The notes under the pieces were generated by a model. That model had not been told where the DNA came from, did not search any database, and saw only the letters and a list, made by a program, of their open reading frames with translations. From Methylococcales bacterium (GTDB taxonomy: Bacteria; Pseudomonadota; Gammaproteobacteria; Methylococcales; Methylomonadaceae), in NCBI GenBank assembly GCA_030654015.1, contig JAURYI010000011.1, forward strand, positions 1-57,102: 57,102 bases of DNA, given 5' to 3'. Positions 36,255 to 45,870 of the stretch are shown here, piece by piece (within the stretch, counting starts at the first letter, position 1; each line of letters opens with the position of its first letter). The translations under genes were made by a program, and so were the position numbers.

Positions 36255-38387
36255 ATGGTGTCTCAAGCATCAGTAATCATGGCGTTATTAATGGGACTTG
36301 TCGGGGTCGGATTTGTTGTCTGGCATACCAAAAAAGTCCTGAGTTACGATACAGGCAGTCATGCCATGCAGGTAATCGCATTGGCTATTCAAGAAGGTGC
36401 GTCGGAGTTCTTACGACGTGAATATCGCGTGATAGCCATTTTTGTACTGATTGTGGCAGTCATTCTTGCCATATTTCAACATTGGCAAACGTCATTGTGT
36501 TTTGTGGTCGGTGCGGTTGCTTCGGCAGGTGCGGGCTATTTAGGTATGTATGTTGCCGTGCGTGCCAACGTGCGTACTGCATCGGCTGCCAGTCGCGGCT
36601 TACATGAGGGCTTGCGCGTTGCCTTCGGTAGCGGCGCGATTATGGGTATGTCGGTCGTCAGTTTTAGCTTAATCGGCATGACGGTGTTGTTTTTAATGTT
36701 TAACGGCGATCCTAATCAACTGGTGTACGTCACAGGTTTTGGCTTTGGTGCCAGTTCTATCGCGTTATTTGCCAGAGTCGGCGGTGGTATTTATACCAAA
36801 GCGGCGGATGTCGGTGCAGATTTGGTCGGTAAAGTGGAAAAAGGCATTCCTGAAGATGATCCTCGTAATCCAGCTGTGATTGCTGATAATGTCGGCGATA
36901 ATGTCGGTGACGTTGCGGGTATGGGGGCGGATTTATTTGAAAGTTACAGCGGTTCGATTATTGCGGCGGCTACCTTGGGCGCGGTGATTGGTGGCAATCA
37001 TGCGGCGGCATTTATCGGCTTGCCCTTTTTAGTTGCCGCAGTCGGGGTTATTTCCAGTCTGTTCGGTATTTATATCGTTATCGGTGAAGAGCAGGATGTC
37101 ACTCATGCCAGACCATTTTCAGATGAATCTGTGATGGGACGTATTCATCGCTTCTTAAGAAAACAAGTCGCTAAAATTGATGAAAAAGCCAGTTTAGAAG
37201 AGTTATTGGCAGCCTTACGCCGTTCCGTGTGGGGTGCGTCTGTGGTCGTCTTAGGTCTTACCTTAATTGCGGTGTTAATTTCTGGCGTTAGTTTTAATTA
37301 TTGGTTAGTGATTGTAGTCGGCTTGATTGCAGGTAACGCCATTGCTTATGTCACTGAATACTTCACTGCCTACACTGAAAAGCCTACATTATCTATTGTT
37401 CAGGCTACACAAACAGGCGCGGCAACGACTATTATTCAAGGTTTAGCGGTCGGTATGATGAGTACCGTATTACCTGTGTTAATCGTTGCAGTCGCTATTT
37501 TGCTCAGCATCTGGTTAGGTCATAAAGCCGATCATTCAATTACCGCAGGTCTGTATGCGGTTGCGTTAGCAGGTGTCGGTATGCTCAGCACATTGGGTGT
37601 CACATTGGCAACTGATGCCTATGGCCCAGTGGCTGATAATGCGGGCGGTATCGCAGAAATGAGTCATTTACCCAGTGAAGTGCGTCATCGTACCGATGCG
37701 CTGGATAGTTTGGGTAACACCACAGCGGCAACAGGCAAAGGCTTTGCGATTGGTTCAGCGATTTTAACGGCGTTGGCGTTGTTAGCGGCGTATGTCACAG
37801 CGGCAAAAATCGAGCATTTAAACCTGCTAGATCCCACCATGCTACCCGGAATTTTAATCGGCGCAATGATGCCGTATTTATTTTCCGCCTTAACCATGAC
37901 AGCGGTTGGTAAAGCCGCGCAAGAAATCGTTGTTGAAGTCCGCCGTCAATTCCTCACCATTGAAGGCTTAATGGAAGGCACAGGCAAACCTGATTACGCC
38001 GCTTGTGTCGGTATCAGTACCGAAACCGCCTTAAAAGAAATGATTATTCCAGGTACATTAGCCGTAGTCGTGCCATTAGTCGTCGGCATGGTATTAGGCA
38101 AAGAAGCCCTTGCGGGGATGCTGGTCGGCACGATGTCATCAGGCTTTTTATTAGCCGTCATGATGGCAAATGCAGGCGGTGCGTGGGATAACGCGAAAAA
38201 ATTCATCGAAACAGGACAGCACGGCGGCAAGGGTTCAGAATCGCATAAAGCCGCAGTGGTTGGCGACACCGTTGGCGATCCGTTCAAAGATACCAGCGGC
38301 CCTGCATTAAATATTCTGATTAAATTAATGAGTATCGTGAGCCTAGTGTTCGCAACCTCATTTGGTTCAGGTTGGTTCAGCTTCTAA
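36255..38387 (+). CDS. hppA: Membrane-bound pyrophosphatase, ion-translocating, K+-dependent type
   Basis: 710 aa, about 16 membrane helices. Hydrolyses PPi to pump H+ or Na+. The pyrophosphate-binding signature [13 protein letters not shown] (about residue 185) and the [21 protein letters not shown] run (read in parts) are intact, as are the C-terminal [14 protein letters not shown] and the DSLGNTT motif. The K+-dependence determinant reads GNTTAATGK (about 487-495), with Ala and Gly where K+-independent pumps have Lys and Thr, so this is predicted to be K+-dependent. Whether H+ or Na+ is pumped is not decided here. GAGGAG precedes the ATG. A hairpin repeat follows the stop by 11 bp. Confidence 0.96.
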   Translation: MVSQASVIMALLMGLVGVGFVVWHTKKVLSYDTGSHAMQVIALAIQEGASEFLRREYRVIAIFVLIVAVILAIFQHWQTSLCFVVGAVASAGAGYLGMYVAVRANVRTASAASRGLHEGLRVAFGSGAIMGMSVVSFSLIGMTVLFLMFNGDPNQLVYVTGFGFGASSIALFARVGGGIYTKAADVGADLVGKVEKGIPEDDPRNPAVIADNVGDNVGDVAGMGADLFESYSGSIIAAATLGAVIGGNHAAAFIGLPFLVAAVGVISSLFGIYIVIGEEQDVTHARPFSDESVMGRIHRFLRKQVAKIDEKASLEELLAALRRSVWGASVVVLGLTLIAVLISGVSFNYWLVIVVGLIAGNAIAYVTEYFTAYTEKPTLSIVQATQTGAATTIIQGLAVGMMSTVLPVLIVAVAILLSIWLGHKADHSITAGLYAVALAGVGMLSTLGVTLATDAYGPVADNAGGIAEMSHLPSEVRHRTDALDSLGNTTAATGKGFAIGSAILTALALLAAYVTAAKIEHLNLLDPTMLPGILIGAMMPYLFSALTMTAVGKAAQEIVVEVRRQFLTIEGLMEGTGKPDYAACVGISTETALKEMIIPGTLAVVVPLVVGMVLGKEALAGMLVGTMSSGFLLAVMMANAGGAWDNAKKFIETGQHGGKGSESHKAAVVGDTVGDPFKDTSGPALNILIKLMSIVSLVFATSFGSGWFSF

Positions 38388-38398
38388 TTGTTACATCC

Positions 38399-38431
38399 AG
38401 ACCTGCGAGGTTTTAAAAACTTCGCAGGTCT
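38399..38431 (+). terminator. Hairpin of the agacctgcg repeat family, copy 3
   Basis: agacctgcgaggtttt opposite acttcgcaggtct with one mismatch. It lies between the convergent ends of hppA and the exonuclease III gene, consistent with a terminator role. Same family as 8838-8870 and 28073-28107. Confidence 0.65.
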
Positions 38432-38446
38432 ATAGAGTGCCGCGCG

Positions 38447-39220
38447 TTATAAGGGATAGTTGTAATCCATTATTAGCGGTGCGTGATCGGAAAAACGCTC
38501 GTCTTTGTAAATAGATGTCGCGGTTACTTTGTCTTTCAGCGATTCACTGATGACTTGGTAATCAATGCGCCAACCGACATTTTTTGCCCACGCTTGTCCT
38601 CGGTTTGACCACCATGTGTATTGTTCGGCTTCTTGATTGATGAGTCTGAACGCATCCAGCCACTGTCCATTTGCATATAAAGCATCCAGCCATGCGCGTT
38701 CTGCGGGTAAAAAGCCTGAATTTTTTTGATTACCGCGCCAATTTTTTAAGTCTATGTTGTGATGGGCAATATTCCAGTCGCCGCAAATTATAAAATCTCT
38801 GCCTTCATGAATACGTTCTTGTAAATAAGGCAGTAGGCGGTCTAGTACGCTGAATTTAAAGGCTTGCCGTTCCTCACCCGATGAGCCTGAGGGCAGGTAC
38901 AGGGAAATAACACTGAGGTTTCCAAATCGCGCTTCTATAAATCGCCCCTCGCTATCAATATCTGCCCAGCCTAGACCGTTAATTATCTGGTCTGGTTGTT
39001 TTTTGCAATACAAGGCTACGCCGCTATAGCCTTTTTTTTCAGCATCGTGATAAAAACAGTGGTAATTGTCTGGGCAGAAAATATCCGTATCAAGCTGGTG
39101 TAGTTGCGCTTTGGTTTCTTGTAGGCAAATAACGTCAGCGTCCTGTTGCTGCATCCAAGTAAAAAAGCCTTTGCGTTCCGCCGAGCGTATACCGTTGGCA
39201 TTGAGGGTAATAATACGCAT
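38447..39220 (-). CDS. xthA: Exodeoxyribonuclease III (AP endonuclease)
   Basis: 257 aa enzyme of the exonuclease III/APE1 family, acting in base excision repair. Motifs: LNANGIRSA at the N-terminus, CLQETKA (metal-binding Glu, about residue 34), CGDWNIAH (catalytic Asp and Asn) and SDHAPL (Asp-His pair) near the end. Length and motif spacing are normal. It is convergent with hppA and divergent from rpmE. Confidence 0.95.
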   Translation of the reverse strand: MRIITLNANGIRSAERKGFFTWMQQQDADVICLQETKAQLHQLDTDIFCPDNYHCFYHDAEKKGYSGVALYCKKQPDQIINGLGWADIDSEGRFIEARFGNLSVISLYLPSGSSGEERQAFKFSVLDRLLPYLQERIHEGRDFIICGDWNIAHHNIDLKNWRGNQKNSGFLPAERAWLDALYANGQWLDAFRLINQEAEQYTWWSNRGQAWAKNVGWRIDYQVISESLKDKVTATSIYKDERFSDHAPLIMDYNYPL

Positions 39221-39316
39221 ATTGATGAATTAGGTTGCGAATAAGTGATTAAATCCGTATTATACGCGGTTCTTTAATCAAGTATGTAGCCCGTTTGTGG
39301 GTAATGTGAAAGTGAT

Positions 39317-39517
39317 ATGAAACCAGAAATTCATCCTAATTATAAACAAATTACTGTGACCTGCGGTTGTGGTAATGTTTTTACGACTGGCTCTGTATTG
39401 ACTAAGGATTTGCAGATAGAGGTTTGCTCTTCTTGCCATCCTTTTTATACAGGCAAACAACGTGTTGTTGATACAGCAGGTCGTGTTGATAAATTCCGTA
39501 AAAGATACGGTAAATAA
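39317..39517 (+). CDS. rpmE: 50S ribosomal protein L31, zinc-binding form
   Basis: 66 aa. MKPEIHPNY start, TCGCGNVF and [12 protein letters not shown]. The CxC...CxxC cysteines mark the zinc-containing (C+) L31, the form expected in zinc-replete cells; the C-minus paralogue, if any, is not in the window. The C-terminus FRKRYGK is normal. Followed by an intrinsic terminator after about 85 bp. Confidence 0.97.
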   Translation: MKPEIHPNYKQITVTCGCGNVFTTGSVLTKDLQIEVCSSCHPFYTGKQRVVDTAGRVDKFRKRYGK

Positions 39518-39601
39518 GTCTTTCAGGTTTTTGCCTGAAAAAGAACTGAACTGGTGGACAATTTGCCAGTCAGTTGGTTGTAAAAGTCATCACAAGAATA
39601 T

Positions 39602-39642
39602 AAAAAATCAGCTATTCGGCTTACGGGTAGCTGATTTTTTTT
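39602..39642 (+). terminator. Intrinsic terminator downstream of rpmE
   Basis: aaaaaatcagcta / tagctgatttttttt: a 13-bp stem with 13-nt loop and a run of eight T, a classical rho-independent terminator. It closes the rpmE transcript. Confidence 0.9.
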
Positions 39643-40011
39643 GCCTGAAGAAAAGTTATTTCCCTGCTTTCATTTGCTTTTGAACTGCAAAAATGTCAGT
39701 TGCATTATCAGTCCGCTTGTCGTTTATTTCATTTTCTACCGCCGAGTTACCGCTACTCGCTTTGTTATGGTCTATACTCCAACAATTAAAAAAGAGAGTC
39801 TCTGGTTGCAGAGGGTTACATCAGCAAGCATGGACTGTTGCTGTTAAGGTAACGAGGGTAATGCAGTATTTTTGCCGAATAATTTTTAGCATTTGAAAAA
39901 ACTACTATACTCATTTCTAAAGGAAATTGAATTTTGCATCGGCTGGTAATAAAAGCCGCAAGTATTGCAATCTTGAATCACATTAACGATGAAGCTTTTT
40001 AAGGGTGCGTA
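39643..40011. other. Intergenic region before pilM, no gene seen
   Basis: 369 bp between the rpmE terminator and pilM. Short overlapping frames here have no family resemblance and no good ribosome binding sites. It should contain the pil operon promoter. I could not place a convincing -35/-10 pair. Confidence 0.5.
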
Positions 40012-41073
40012 ATGAGCTGGTTTAGTCACAAACAGGATTCCGTTCTTAGTATTGATATAAGTTCAGCCGCTGTAAAGTTACTGGAATTAAGCAGAGTGGG
40101 TACGCGCTACCGCGTCGAAAGCTATGCGGTATCTCCTCTGCCTCAGGACGCGGTAATTGATAAAAATATTGCCAATGTCAATTTAATCGCTGACGCAGTA
40201 AAAGCAGCGGTCAAGCAATCGGGTACTAAGGTAAAACAGGCAACTGTAGCTGTGTCGGGTTCTGCGGTGATGACAAAAATCATCACGCTGGATGCTACGC
40301 TCAGTGATGATGAGATGGAAGAGCAGATTATGCTGGAGGCAGATCAATATGTGCCTTATCCGCTCGATGAAATTAATTTTGATTTTGAAGTGCAGGGCAT
40401 CAATGAAAGCAATCCTGAAATGGTTGATGTATTGCTTGCCGCGTCGCGACGGGAAAATGTCGATGATCGCGTTGAAGCCTTATTAAAAGCAGGCTTAAAA
40501 ACACGCATTGTCGATGTTGAAGCCTTTGCAATGGAAAATGCGTTCTCCTTGTTGTCCGAGCAGTTTGCTGATTCAGTCGATGGGCATACCTTCGCGATTG
40601 CAGACATAGGCGCGACGATGGCAACGTTGAATGTTCTGCATGACCGACGTGCAGTGTATGCCAGAGAGCAGGTGTTTGGTGGTAAACAACTCACCGAAGA
40701 AATTCAGCGGCGTTATGGTCTGTCCTACGAAGAAGCTGGGCTGGCAAAAAAACACGGCGGCTTACCTGATAATTACACGGCAGACGTGCTTGATCCCTTT
40801 AAAAGAGCAATGGTTCAGCAAATTCAGCGGTTATTACAGTTTTTTGTCGCTTCGGCGGCAAACAGAGGCATTGACGGTGTGATTTTGGCGGGTGGCTGTG
40901 CTTCTATTCCAGGTATTGAAAAGATGGTTGAAAAAAGTCTGGATGTACCCGTTCATATTGCTAATCCATTCGTCAACATGGCTCTATCCAATAAAATAAA
41001 ACCTCAGATATTAAGTAATGATGCACCTGCCATGATGATTGCGTGTGGCTTGGCATTAAGGAGTTTTGATTAA
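40012..41073 (+). CDS. pilM: Type IV pilus assembly protein PilM
   Basis: 353 aa actin-like ATPase-fold protein that sits on the cytoplasmic side and binds the N-terminus of PilN. Begins with SIDISSAAVKLLELSR; later segments AIADIGATMATLNVL and VILAGGCASIPGIEKMV are the nucleotide-binding blocks of the fold. It opens the conserved pilMNOPQ set; its TAA overlaps the pilN ATG by one base. Confidence 0.97.
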   Translation: MSWFSHKQDSVLSIDISSAAVKLLELSRVGTRYRVESYAVSPLPQDAVIDKNIANVNLIADAVKAAVKQSGTKVKQATVAVSGSAVMTKIITLDATLSDDEMEEQIMLEADQYVPYPLDEINFDFEVQGINESNPEMVDVLLAASRRENVDDRVEALLKAGLKTRIVDVEAFAMENAFSLLSEQFADSVDGHTFAIADIGATMATLNVLHDRRAVYAREQVFGGKQLTEEIQRRYGLSYEEAGLAKKHGGLPDNYTADVLDPFKRAMVQQIQRLLQFFVASAANRGIDGVILAGGCASIPGIEKMVEKSLDVPVHIANPFVNMALSNKIKPQILSNDAPAMMIACGLALRSFD

Positions 41074-41645
41074 TGGCCAGAATCAATTTGCTCCCTTGGC
41101 GGGAGGAGTTGCGTAAGCAAAAAAAGAAAGATTTTCTAACCGTGATGGGACTGTCAGTATTGCTTACACTGGTTATCTTTGGTTTTGTTCATACGCATAT
41201 TCAAGGTCTGCAAGAATATCAGGAAGCCAGAAATAAAATACTGGAAGACGAAATAGTCAGGCTGGATCAGAAGCTGGGCGAAATTAAAAATATTGAAGAC
41301 ACTAAAAATAAATTGCTGGCGAAAATAGATCTGATTCAAAAATTACAGGAAAGTCGTCCCGAAGTCGTGCATTTGTTAGATGAAATTCCCAGAAATACCC
41401 CCGATGGCGTTTTTCTCACCAAATTTGCTCAAACAGAGCAGGCATTGGTCTTTGAAGGTAAGTCCCAATCCAACGCACGAGTCTCTGCTTTTATGCGGGC
41501 GATTGATGCCTCAAGCTGGTTAACGACTCCCATGTTGGATGAGATTAAAGCAGAGGATGCCAAATCTACTCAAAGTAATTTCAAGTTGAAAGCAACATTG
41601 GGTAAGCAAAACGTTGATGCGACTAAAGTCGACGCTACTAAATAA
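41073..41645 (+). CDS. pilN: Type IV pilus assembly protein PilN
   Basis: 190 aa inner-membrane protein. The short cytoplasmic start ARINLLPWREELRKQKKK is the conserved PilM-binding motif, followed by one membrane helix (about 23-42), a coiled-coil stretch (about 45-90) and a ferredoxin-like periplasmic domain. The C-terminus repeats VDATK twice. Partner of PilO in the alignment subcomplex. Confidence 0.96.
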   Translation: MARINLLPWREELRKQKKKDFLTVMGLSVLLTLVIFGFVHTHIQGLQEYQEARNKILEDEIVRLDQKLGEIKNIEDTKNKLLAKIDLIQKLQESRPEVVHLLDEIPRNTPDGVFLTKFAQTEQALVFEGKSQSNARVSAFMRAIDASSWLTTPMLDEIKAEDAKSTQSNFKLKATLGKQNVDATKVDATK

Positions 41646-41651
41646 AGGTGC

Positions 41652-42284
41652 ATGATGAATCTGTCAGAAATTAATTGGGATCCTAATGCAGCGGGAACAT
41701 GGCCGTTAGCCGTTAAAGCCGCAGTAATCTTCGTTGTTTGCGCTTCGGTTGCCGGTGCAGGTGTCTACCTTGACACATTGGATCAGATAGCAGCACTCGA
41801 AACGGTTCAACAAAAAGAGACGGAATTAAGGACGACCTTTGAAGGTAAACAGGCAAAAGCGGCAAACTTGCCTGATTACCAGTATCAATTGACACAAATC
41901 GAAGCGTCACTGGATGAAATGATTAAACAAATGCCTACCGAAGCGGAAGTAGCCAGTTTGCTGGTTGATATTTCGCAAACGGGTTTGGCGAGTGGATTAG
42001 AATTTAAATTGTTCAAGCCTGAAGCGGCTGTTCTTAAAGATTTTTATTACGAATTGCCCATTAAGATTGAGGTAACAGGAAAATACGAAGAGTTGGGTTT
42101 GTTCGTTAGCGGTCTCGCCTCTCTGCCTCGGATTGTGACTATTCATGATGTCGATATTTCTCCTGAAGAAGGCAAAGATGGCGTATTAAAAATGAAAGCG
42201 ACCGTCAAAACCTATAACGAAGCTGCAAGCACTAATCCCGCTGATGCTGCCAAGAAAAAAAGTAAGAGAGGAAGCAAACCATGA
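41652..42284 (+). CDS. pilO: Type IV pilus assembly protein PilO
   Basis: 210 aa, one N-terminal membrane helix (about 22-40), a coiled-coil region (about 45-95) and a periplasmic domain with the PTEAEVASLLVDISQTGLASGL segment (read in parts) typical of PilO. It dimerises with PilN. Two adjacent ATG codons (41652, 41655) are possible. It ends with an ATGA overlap with pilP. The tail is basic (KKKSKRGSKP). Confidence 0.96.
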   Translation: MMNLSEINWDPNAAGTWPLAVKAAVIFVVCASVAGAGVYLDTLDQIAALETVQQKETELRTTFEGKQAKAANLPDYQYQLTQIEASLDEMIKQMPTEAEVASLLVDISQTGLASGLEFKLFKPEAAVLKDFYYELPIKIEVTGKYEELGLFVSGLASLPRIVTIHDVDISPEEGKDGVLKMKATVKTYNEAASTNPADAAKKKSKRGSKP

Positions 42285-42847
42285 CACAGTGTAAACCGCT
42301 ATTGTTGCATCGCAAGCTGATGGGCTGTGTTGTGTTGCTGACGTTGCTGACAGGCTGTAGTGAGGATGATTTTTCCGACTTAAATCAGTATATCGCAGAA
42401 GTTAAAGTCAGACCTAAAGGCACTATTAAGCCGTTACCCGAAATTAAAGTGGTTGAACCGTTTATATTTAAACCCGAAGATTTGCGTGATCCGTTTAAAC
42501 CGATAAAACCTGTTGAGCTAGTTGGTGAAGGTGCTGGTACTTCAACAGGTGGCGGCATAAAACCGGATACTTTACGCCGTAAAGAAGAGTTGGAAGCGTT
42601 TCCTGTAGAGACTTTAAAAATGATTGGTACTGTGAATATGAAATCGAATTTATGGGCATTGGTAAAATCGGCTGATAAAACCGTTTATCGTGTTCGGCAG
42701 GGTAATTATATGGGACAAAATTACGGAAAAATTATTCGTATCAGTCCAGATAAAATTGAATTAATGGAAATAGTGCCTGATAAGCCGGGAACATGGCGTG
42801 AGCAGCAGCTGTCGGTTATGTTGGCAGATGAACAAGGGGGTAAGTGA
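42281..42847 (+). CDS. pilP: Type IV pilus assembly lipoprotein PilP
   Basis: 188 aa. Lipoprotein signal ending in LLTGCSEDD (Cys about 26), a flexible Pro/Lys-rich linker with FKPEDLRDPFKP, and a C-terminal beta domain (LKMIGTVNMKSNLWALVKS, VRQGNYMGQNYGKI). PilP links the PilNO complex to the PilQ secretin in the periplasm. It overlaps pilO by 4 nt and pilQ by 1 nt. Confidence 0.96.
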   Translation: MTQCKPLLLHRKLMGCVVLLTLLTGCSEDDFSDLNQYIAEVKVRPKGTIKPLPEIKVVEPFIFKPEDLRDPFKPIKPVELVGEGAGTSTGGGIKPDTLRRKEELEAFPVETLKMIGTVNMKSNLWALVKSADKTVYRVRQGNYMGQNYGKIIRISPDKIELMEIVPDKPGTWREQQLSVMLADEQGGK

Positions 42848-45261
42848 TGAGTAATAAACAAGGTGGCGTTATGTTTAATCAAGTGGAGAAATCTTTATAC
42901 AGCTACGCTGTGGGGTTATTTTTACTCTTTGCTCTTTGTGTTCCTGTTAGAGCGGGTGCTGTCAGTCTGTCAAATGTCGGTGTTGTCGCCTTAGCAGGCA
43001 ATGAATTGCAGATACAACTGGAAATGAGCGGTGGCGCGGCTACGTTGCCAAAAGTATTTCAAACCAGCAATCCTGCCAGAATTGCACTGGATTTTGAGAA
43101 TGTGACCAACGCACTCAGCAAAAAAATGTACCCTATTAATCAGGGCGCGGTCAGCAACATTTATGTTGCCGCAACAGGAAACAGAATTCGCGTGGTCATT
43201 AATTTACTGGATTCGCTGCCCTTTCAAACTCAGGTGGTTGGCAGTAAAGTGTTATTGACGTTACAGGCTAAATCGGCAGCACCTGTTGCACCGCCTCTAC
43301 CTCAAACGGCGATGCAAAAACCGCCTGTTGCTACGTCCTTACCACTACCCGCGATGCCCGCAACTGCGCGGTTTAACCCAGCAAAAAAATCGGTTATTCC
43401 TGCATTGATGCCTGAGCAGGCGATTAGCGGTTTTGATTTTAAACGGGGGGAAAAAGGTGAAGGGCGTATCCTGATTTCGTTGGCGAGTCCCAACACGATT
43501 GTTAATACTAAAGAGCAAGGCGGAAAAGTTATATTAACTTTTGTCAATACGCGCTTACCCAGCAATCTATCAAAAAGACTGGACGTATCTGAGTTTGCCA
43601 CCCCTGTTAAGTTCATTGATGCCATCTCATCGGGTAATGAAACGACGTTATCCGTCACGATGCAGAATAAACTGTATGATTATTCTTCGTTTCAAGCCAA
43701 TGGCTTATTAACGATTGAATTTCGACCCTTGACCGAGGGTGAGAAACAGGCAATGGAAAGATCACGGACGAAATATACAGGGGATCGCTTATCGTTGCAT
43801 TTTCAGGAAATTGAAGTGCGCAGTGTTATCGCGATTCTGGCTGAATTTACAGGACAAAATGTCGTAGCGGGTGATGATGTCACGGGTAACATTACCTTGA
43901 AACTGGATGATGTGCCTTGGGATGAAGCACTGGATTTCATTATGATGACTAAAGACCTCGGTAAGTATGAAACAGGCAATGTCACGCTGATTTCACCCTT
44001 GGACAGAATCAGAACCTATAAAGAAAAACAGCGCGCCACTGAAACAGTAGTCGCTGCATTAGATCCGCTAATGACGGAGTATATTAAAATTAATTACGCC
44101 AGTGCAGGAGCAATGGTGTCACTGTTGTCCGGCAGTAGTGCAGGGATAAATACTTGCGGTGCCACAACAAGCAGTGCGGCACCAACAGGAACCCCCAATA
44201 CTTCTTCTGCGCCACCTGCTGCCACAGGTACGGGTAGCGGATCAGAATCAACTGGCGGCACAGGTACTACAGGCGGCGATACCGCTGAAGGTAATGCAAG
44301 CGGGTTAGGTGCGCTGTCTGCTCGCGGTACGGCAGTGGTTGACCAAAGAACCAATACTCTTATTGTTCGTGATACGGCAAACCGTTTGGAGGGCATTAGA
44401 AACCTGATTCACAGGCTGGATGTTCCTGTGCAGCAGGTAATGATTGAGTCCAGAATTGTTATCGCCACTAATAATTTTGTTAAAGAACTGGGTGTTAAAT
44501 TTGGCACCTCAAAAGTGGCAAATATGGGCAGTCAGACAAGGCTTGGTGTAGGCGGTACTGCGTCCGGTTCTGCAATGACGGGAAGACTACCACCGCTAAC
44601 TGACACACCAGGTGGGGTTTTCATAGGCCCGGCAGACCAAAATTCTGGCATGATGGGACAATTGGTTGATCTTGGCATTTCGGGTACGCCCATGGGTGCA
44701 TTGGGTATGACCTTGGTGCGCGGTGCGGATTATGTATTGAATCTGGAATTGCAAGCCTTGCAGTCACAAGGTAAAGGTGAACTGATTTCCAATCCTCGTG
44801 TGATGACCTCTGACCGTTGTCAGGCAACAATCAGGCAAGGTGTTCAGATTCCTTACGCATCATCTCAAGCAGGCACAGGTGGCGCACAAGCAGTGGCAAC
44901 GACTGTCTTTGTTGATGCAGTGTTGGAACTGGATGCTACACCACAGATTACACCGAACGGCAGTGTCATTATGAAACTCAATATCACCAAAAACTCTCCA
45001 GGTGCGCAAACGCCTACGGGTCAAATCGCTATCGACAAAAGAGAGATTCATACCAATGTTCATGTGTTAGATGGTGAAACGGTTGTGCTGGGTGGGATTT
45101 TTGAAGAAGTGATTGCAGATAACGTTAATAATGTACCTTTCTTTTCTGACTTACCGGGTGTCGGCTTCCTGTTTAAAAACAACAGAAAGCAGGATGATAA
45201 AACTGAATTATTGATTTTTGTCACGCCGAAAATCGTTAAAGAAAATCAAGCCAGCTATTGA
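42847..45261 (+). CDS. pilQ: Type IV pilus secretin PilQ
   Basis: 804 aa outer-membrane secretin. After a signal segment (LFLLFALCVPVRAGA) come two AMIN domains (about 30-120 and 180-270), the N0/secretin short domain (RLSLHFQEIEVRSVIAIL), an N1 domain interrupted by a Gly/Thr/Ser/Ala-rich low-complexity insert of about 60 residues near residue 430-490, and the secretin core ending with LLIFVTPKIV. The ATG at 42847 makes a TGATG junction with pilP and has an AAGGGGG site; a later ATG at 42871 is possible. An intrinsic terminator follows. Confidence 0.97.
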   Translation: MSNKQGGVMFNQVEKSLYSYAVGLFLLFALCVPVRAGAVSLSNVGVVALAGNELQIQLEMSGGAATLPKVFQTSNPARIALDFENVTNALSKKMYPINQGAVSNIYVAATGNRIRVVINLLDSLPFQTQVVGSKVLLTLQAKSAAPVAPPLPQTAMQKPPVATSLPLPAMPATARFNPAKKSVIPALMPEQAISGFDFKRGEKGEGRILISLASPNTIVNTKEQGGKVILTFVNTRLPSNLSKRLDVSEFATPVKFIDAISSGNETTLSVTMQNKLYDYSSFQANGLLTIEFRPLTEGEKQAMERSRTKYTGDRLSLHFQEIEVRSVIAILAEFTGQNVVAGDDVTGNITLKLDDVPWDEALDFIMMTKDLGKYETGNVTLISPLDRIRTYKEKQRATETVVAALDPLMTEYIKINYASAGAMVSLLSGSSAGINTCGATTSSAAPTGTPNTSSAPPAATGTGSGSESTGGTGTTGGDTAEGNASGLGALSARGTAVVDQRTNTLIVRDTANRLEGIRNLIHRLDVPVQQVMIESRIVIATNNFVKELGVKFGTSKVANMGSQTRLGVGGTASGSAMTGRLPPLTDTPGGVFIGPADQNSGMMGQLVDLGISGTPMGALGMTLVRGADYVLNLELQALQSQGKGELISNPRVMTSDRCQATIRQGVQIPYASSQAGTGGAQAVATTVFVDAVLELDATPQITPNGSVIMKLNITKNSPGAQTPTGQIAIDKREIHTNVHVLDGETVVLGGIFEEVIADNVNNVPFFSDLPGVGFLFKNNRKQDDKTELLIFVTPKIVKENQASY

Positions 45262-45279
45262 TAGCTTCTACTTAACGTG

Positions 45280-45307
45280 AAAAGGGGGCATAATGCCCCC
45301 TTTTTTT
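45280..45307 (+). terminator. Intrinsic terminator between pilQ and aroK
   Basis: aaaagggggca / tgcccccttttttt: a strong 10-11 bp GC-rich stem, short loop and a run of T. It ends the pil transcript, so aroK is likely to have its own promoter in the next 35 bp or to depend on read-through. Confidence 0.92.
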
Positions 45308-45341
45308 GATGTGTAACTTAACAAAATAAGCAGAGCAATTC

Positions 45342-45866
45342 ATGTCGCGATTCGAGAATATATATTTAGTTGGCCTCATGGGTGCAGGAAAAACCACCAT
45401 AGGTCGCCAATTGGCAAGAACCCTTAAACTGCCTTTTTATGACAGTGATAAGGCAATTGAAGAAAGTACAGGCGTTGATATTCCAACCATTTTTGAGTTT
45501 GAAGGTGAGGAAGGTTTTCGGGATAGAGAGCAAAAAATGATCCAGCAACTCACCAAAATGGATGGCATTGTGTTGGCCACAGGCGGCGGCGCGATATTGC
45601 GCGAAGAAAATCGCCAGTTATTAAAAGAAAACGGTTTTATCGTTTATTTGCAATGTTCAGTAGATCGCATACTGGAACGCACCCGCCGCGATACGCAACG
45701 ACCTTTATTAAATACCGCTGAGCCTAGAGAACGCATAGAAACATTATTTTCCCAGCGCGAACCGCTGTATTTAGCGTGTGCCGATTACAAAATTGATACA
45801 GGCATATTGCAGAGTAAAGTCGTTGTCAACCATATTTTAGAAGAATACAAATCGGTTCATCGCTAA
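45342..45866 (+). CDS. aroK: Shikimate kinase
   Basis: 174 aa. Phosphorylates shikimate in aromatic amino acid synthesis. Walker [12 protein letters not shown] (residues 12-22), the shikimate-binding DSDKAIEE and [10 protein letters not shown] segments, and [13 protein letters not shown] are intact. Follows the pil operon terminator; aroB begins 4 bp later. This pilQ-aroK-aroB order is common in gammaproteobacteria. Confidence 0.97.
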   Translation: MSRFENIYLVGLMGAGKTTIGRQLARTLKLPFYDSDKAIEESTGVDIPTIFEFEGEEGFRDREQKMIQQLTKMDGIVLATGGGAILREENRQLLKENGFIVYLQCSVDRILERTRRDTQRPLLNTAEPRERIETLFSQREPLYLACADYKIDTGILQSKVVVNHILEEYKSVHR

Positions 45867-45870
45867 CAGT

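Noticed and set aside
39643-40011. Two short overlapping frames between the rpmE terminator and pilM
   Set aside because: No family resemblance, poor ribosome binding sites, mutual overlap; treated as non-coding.
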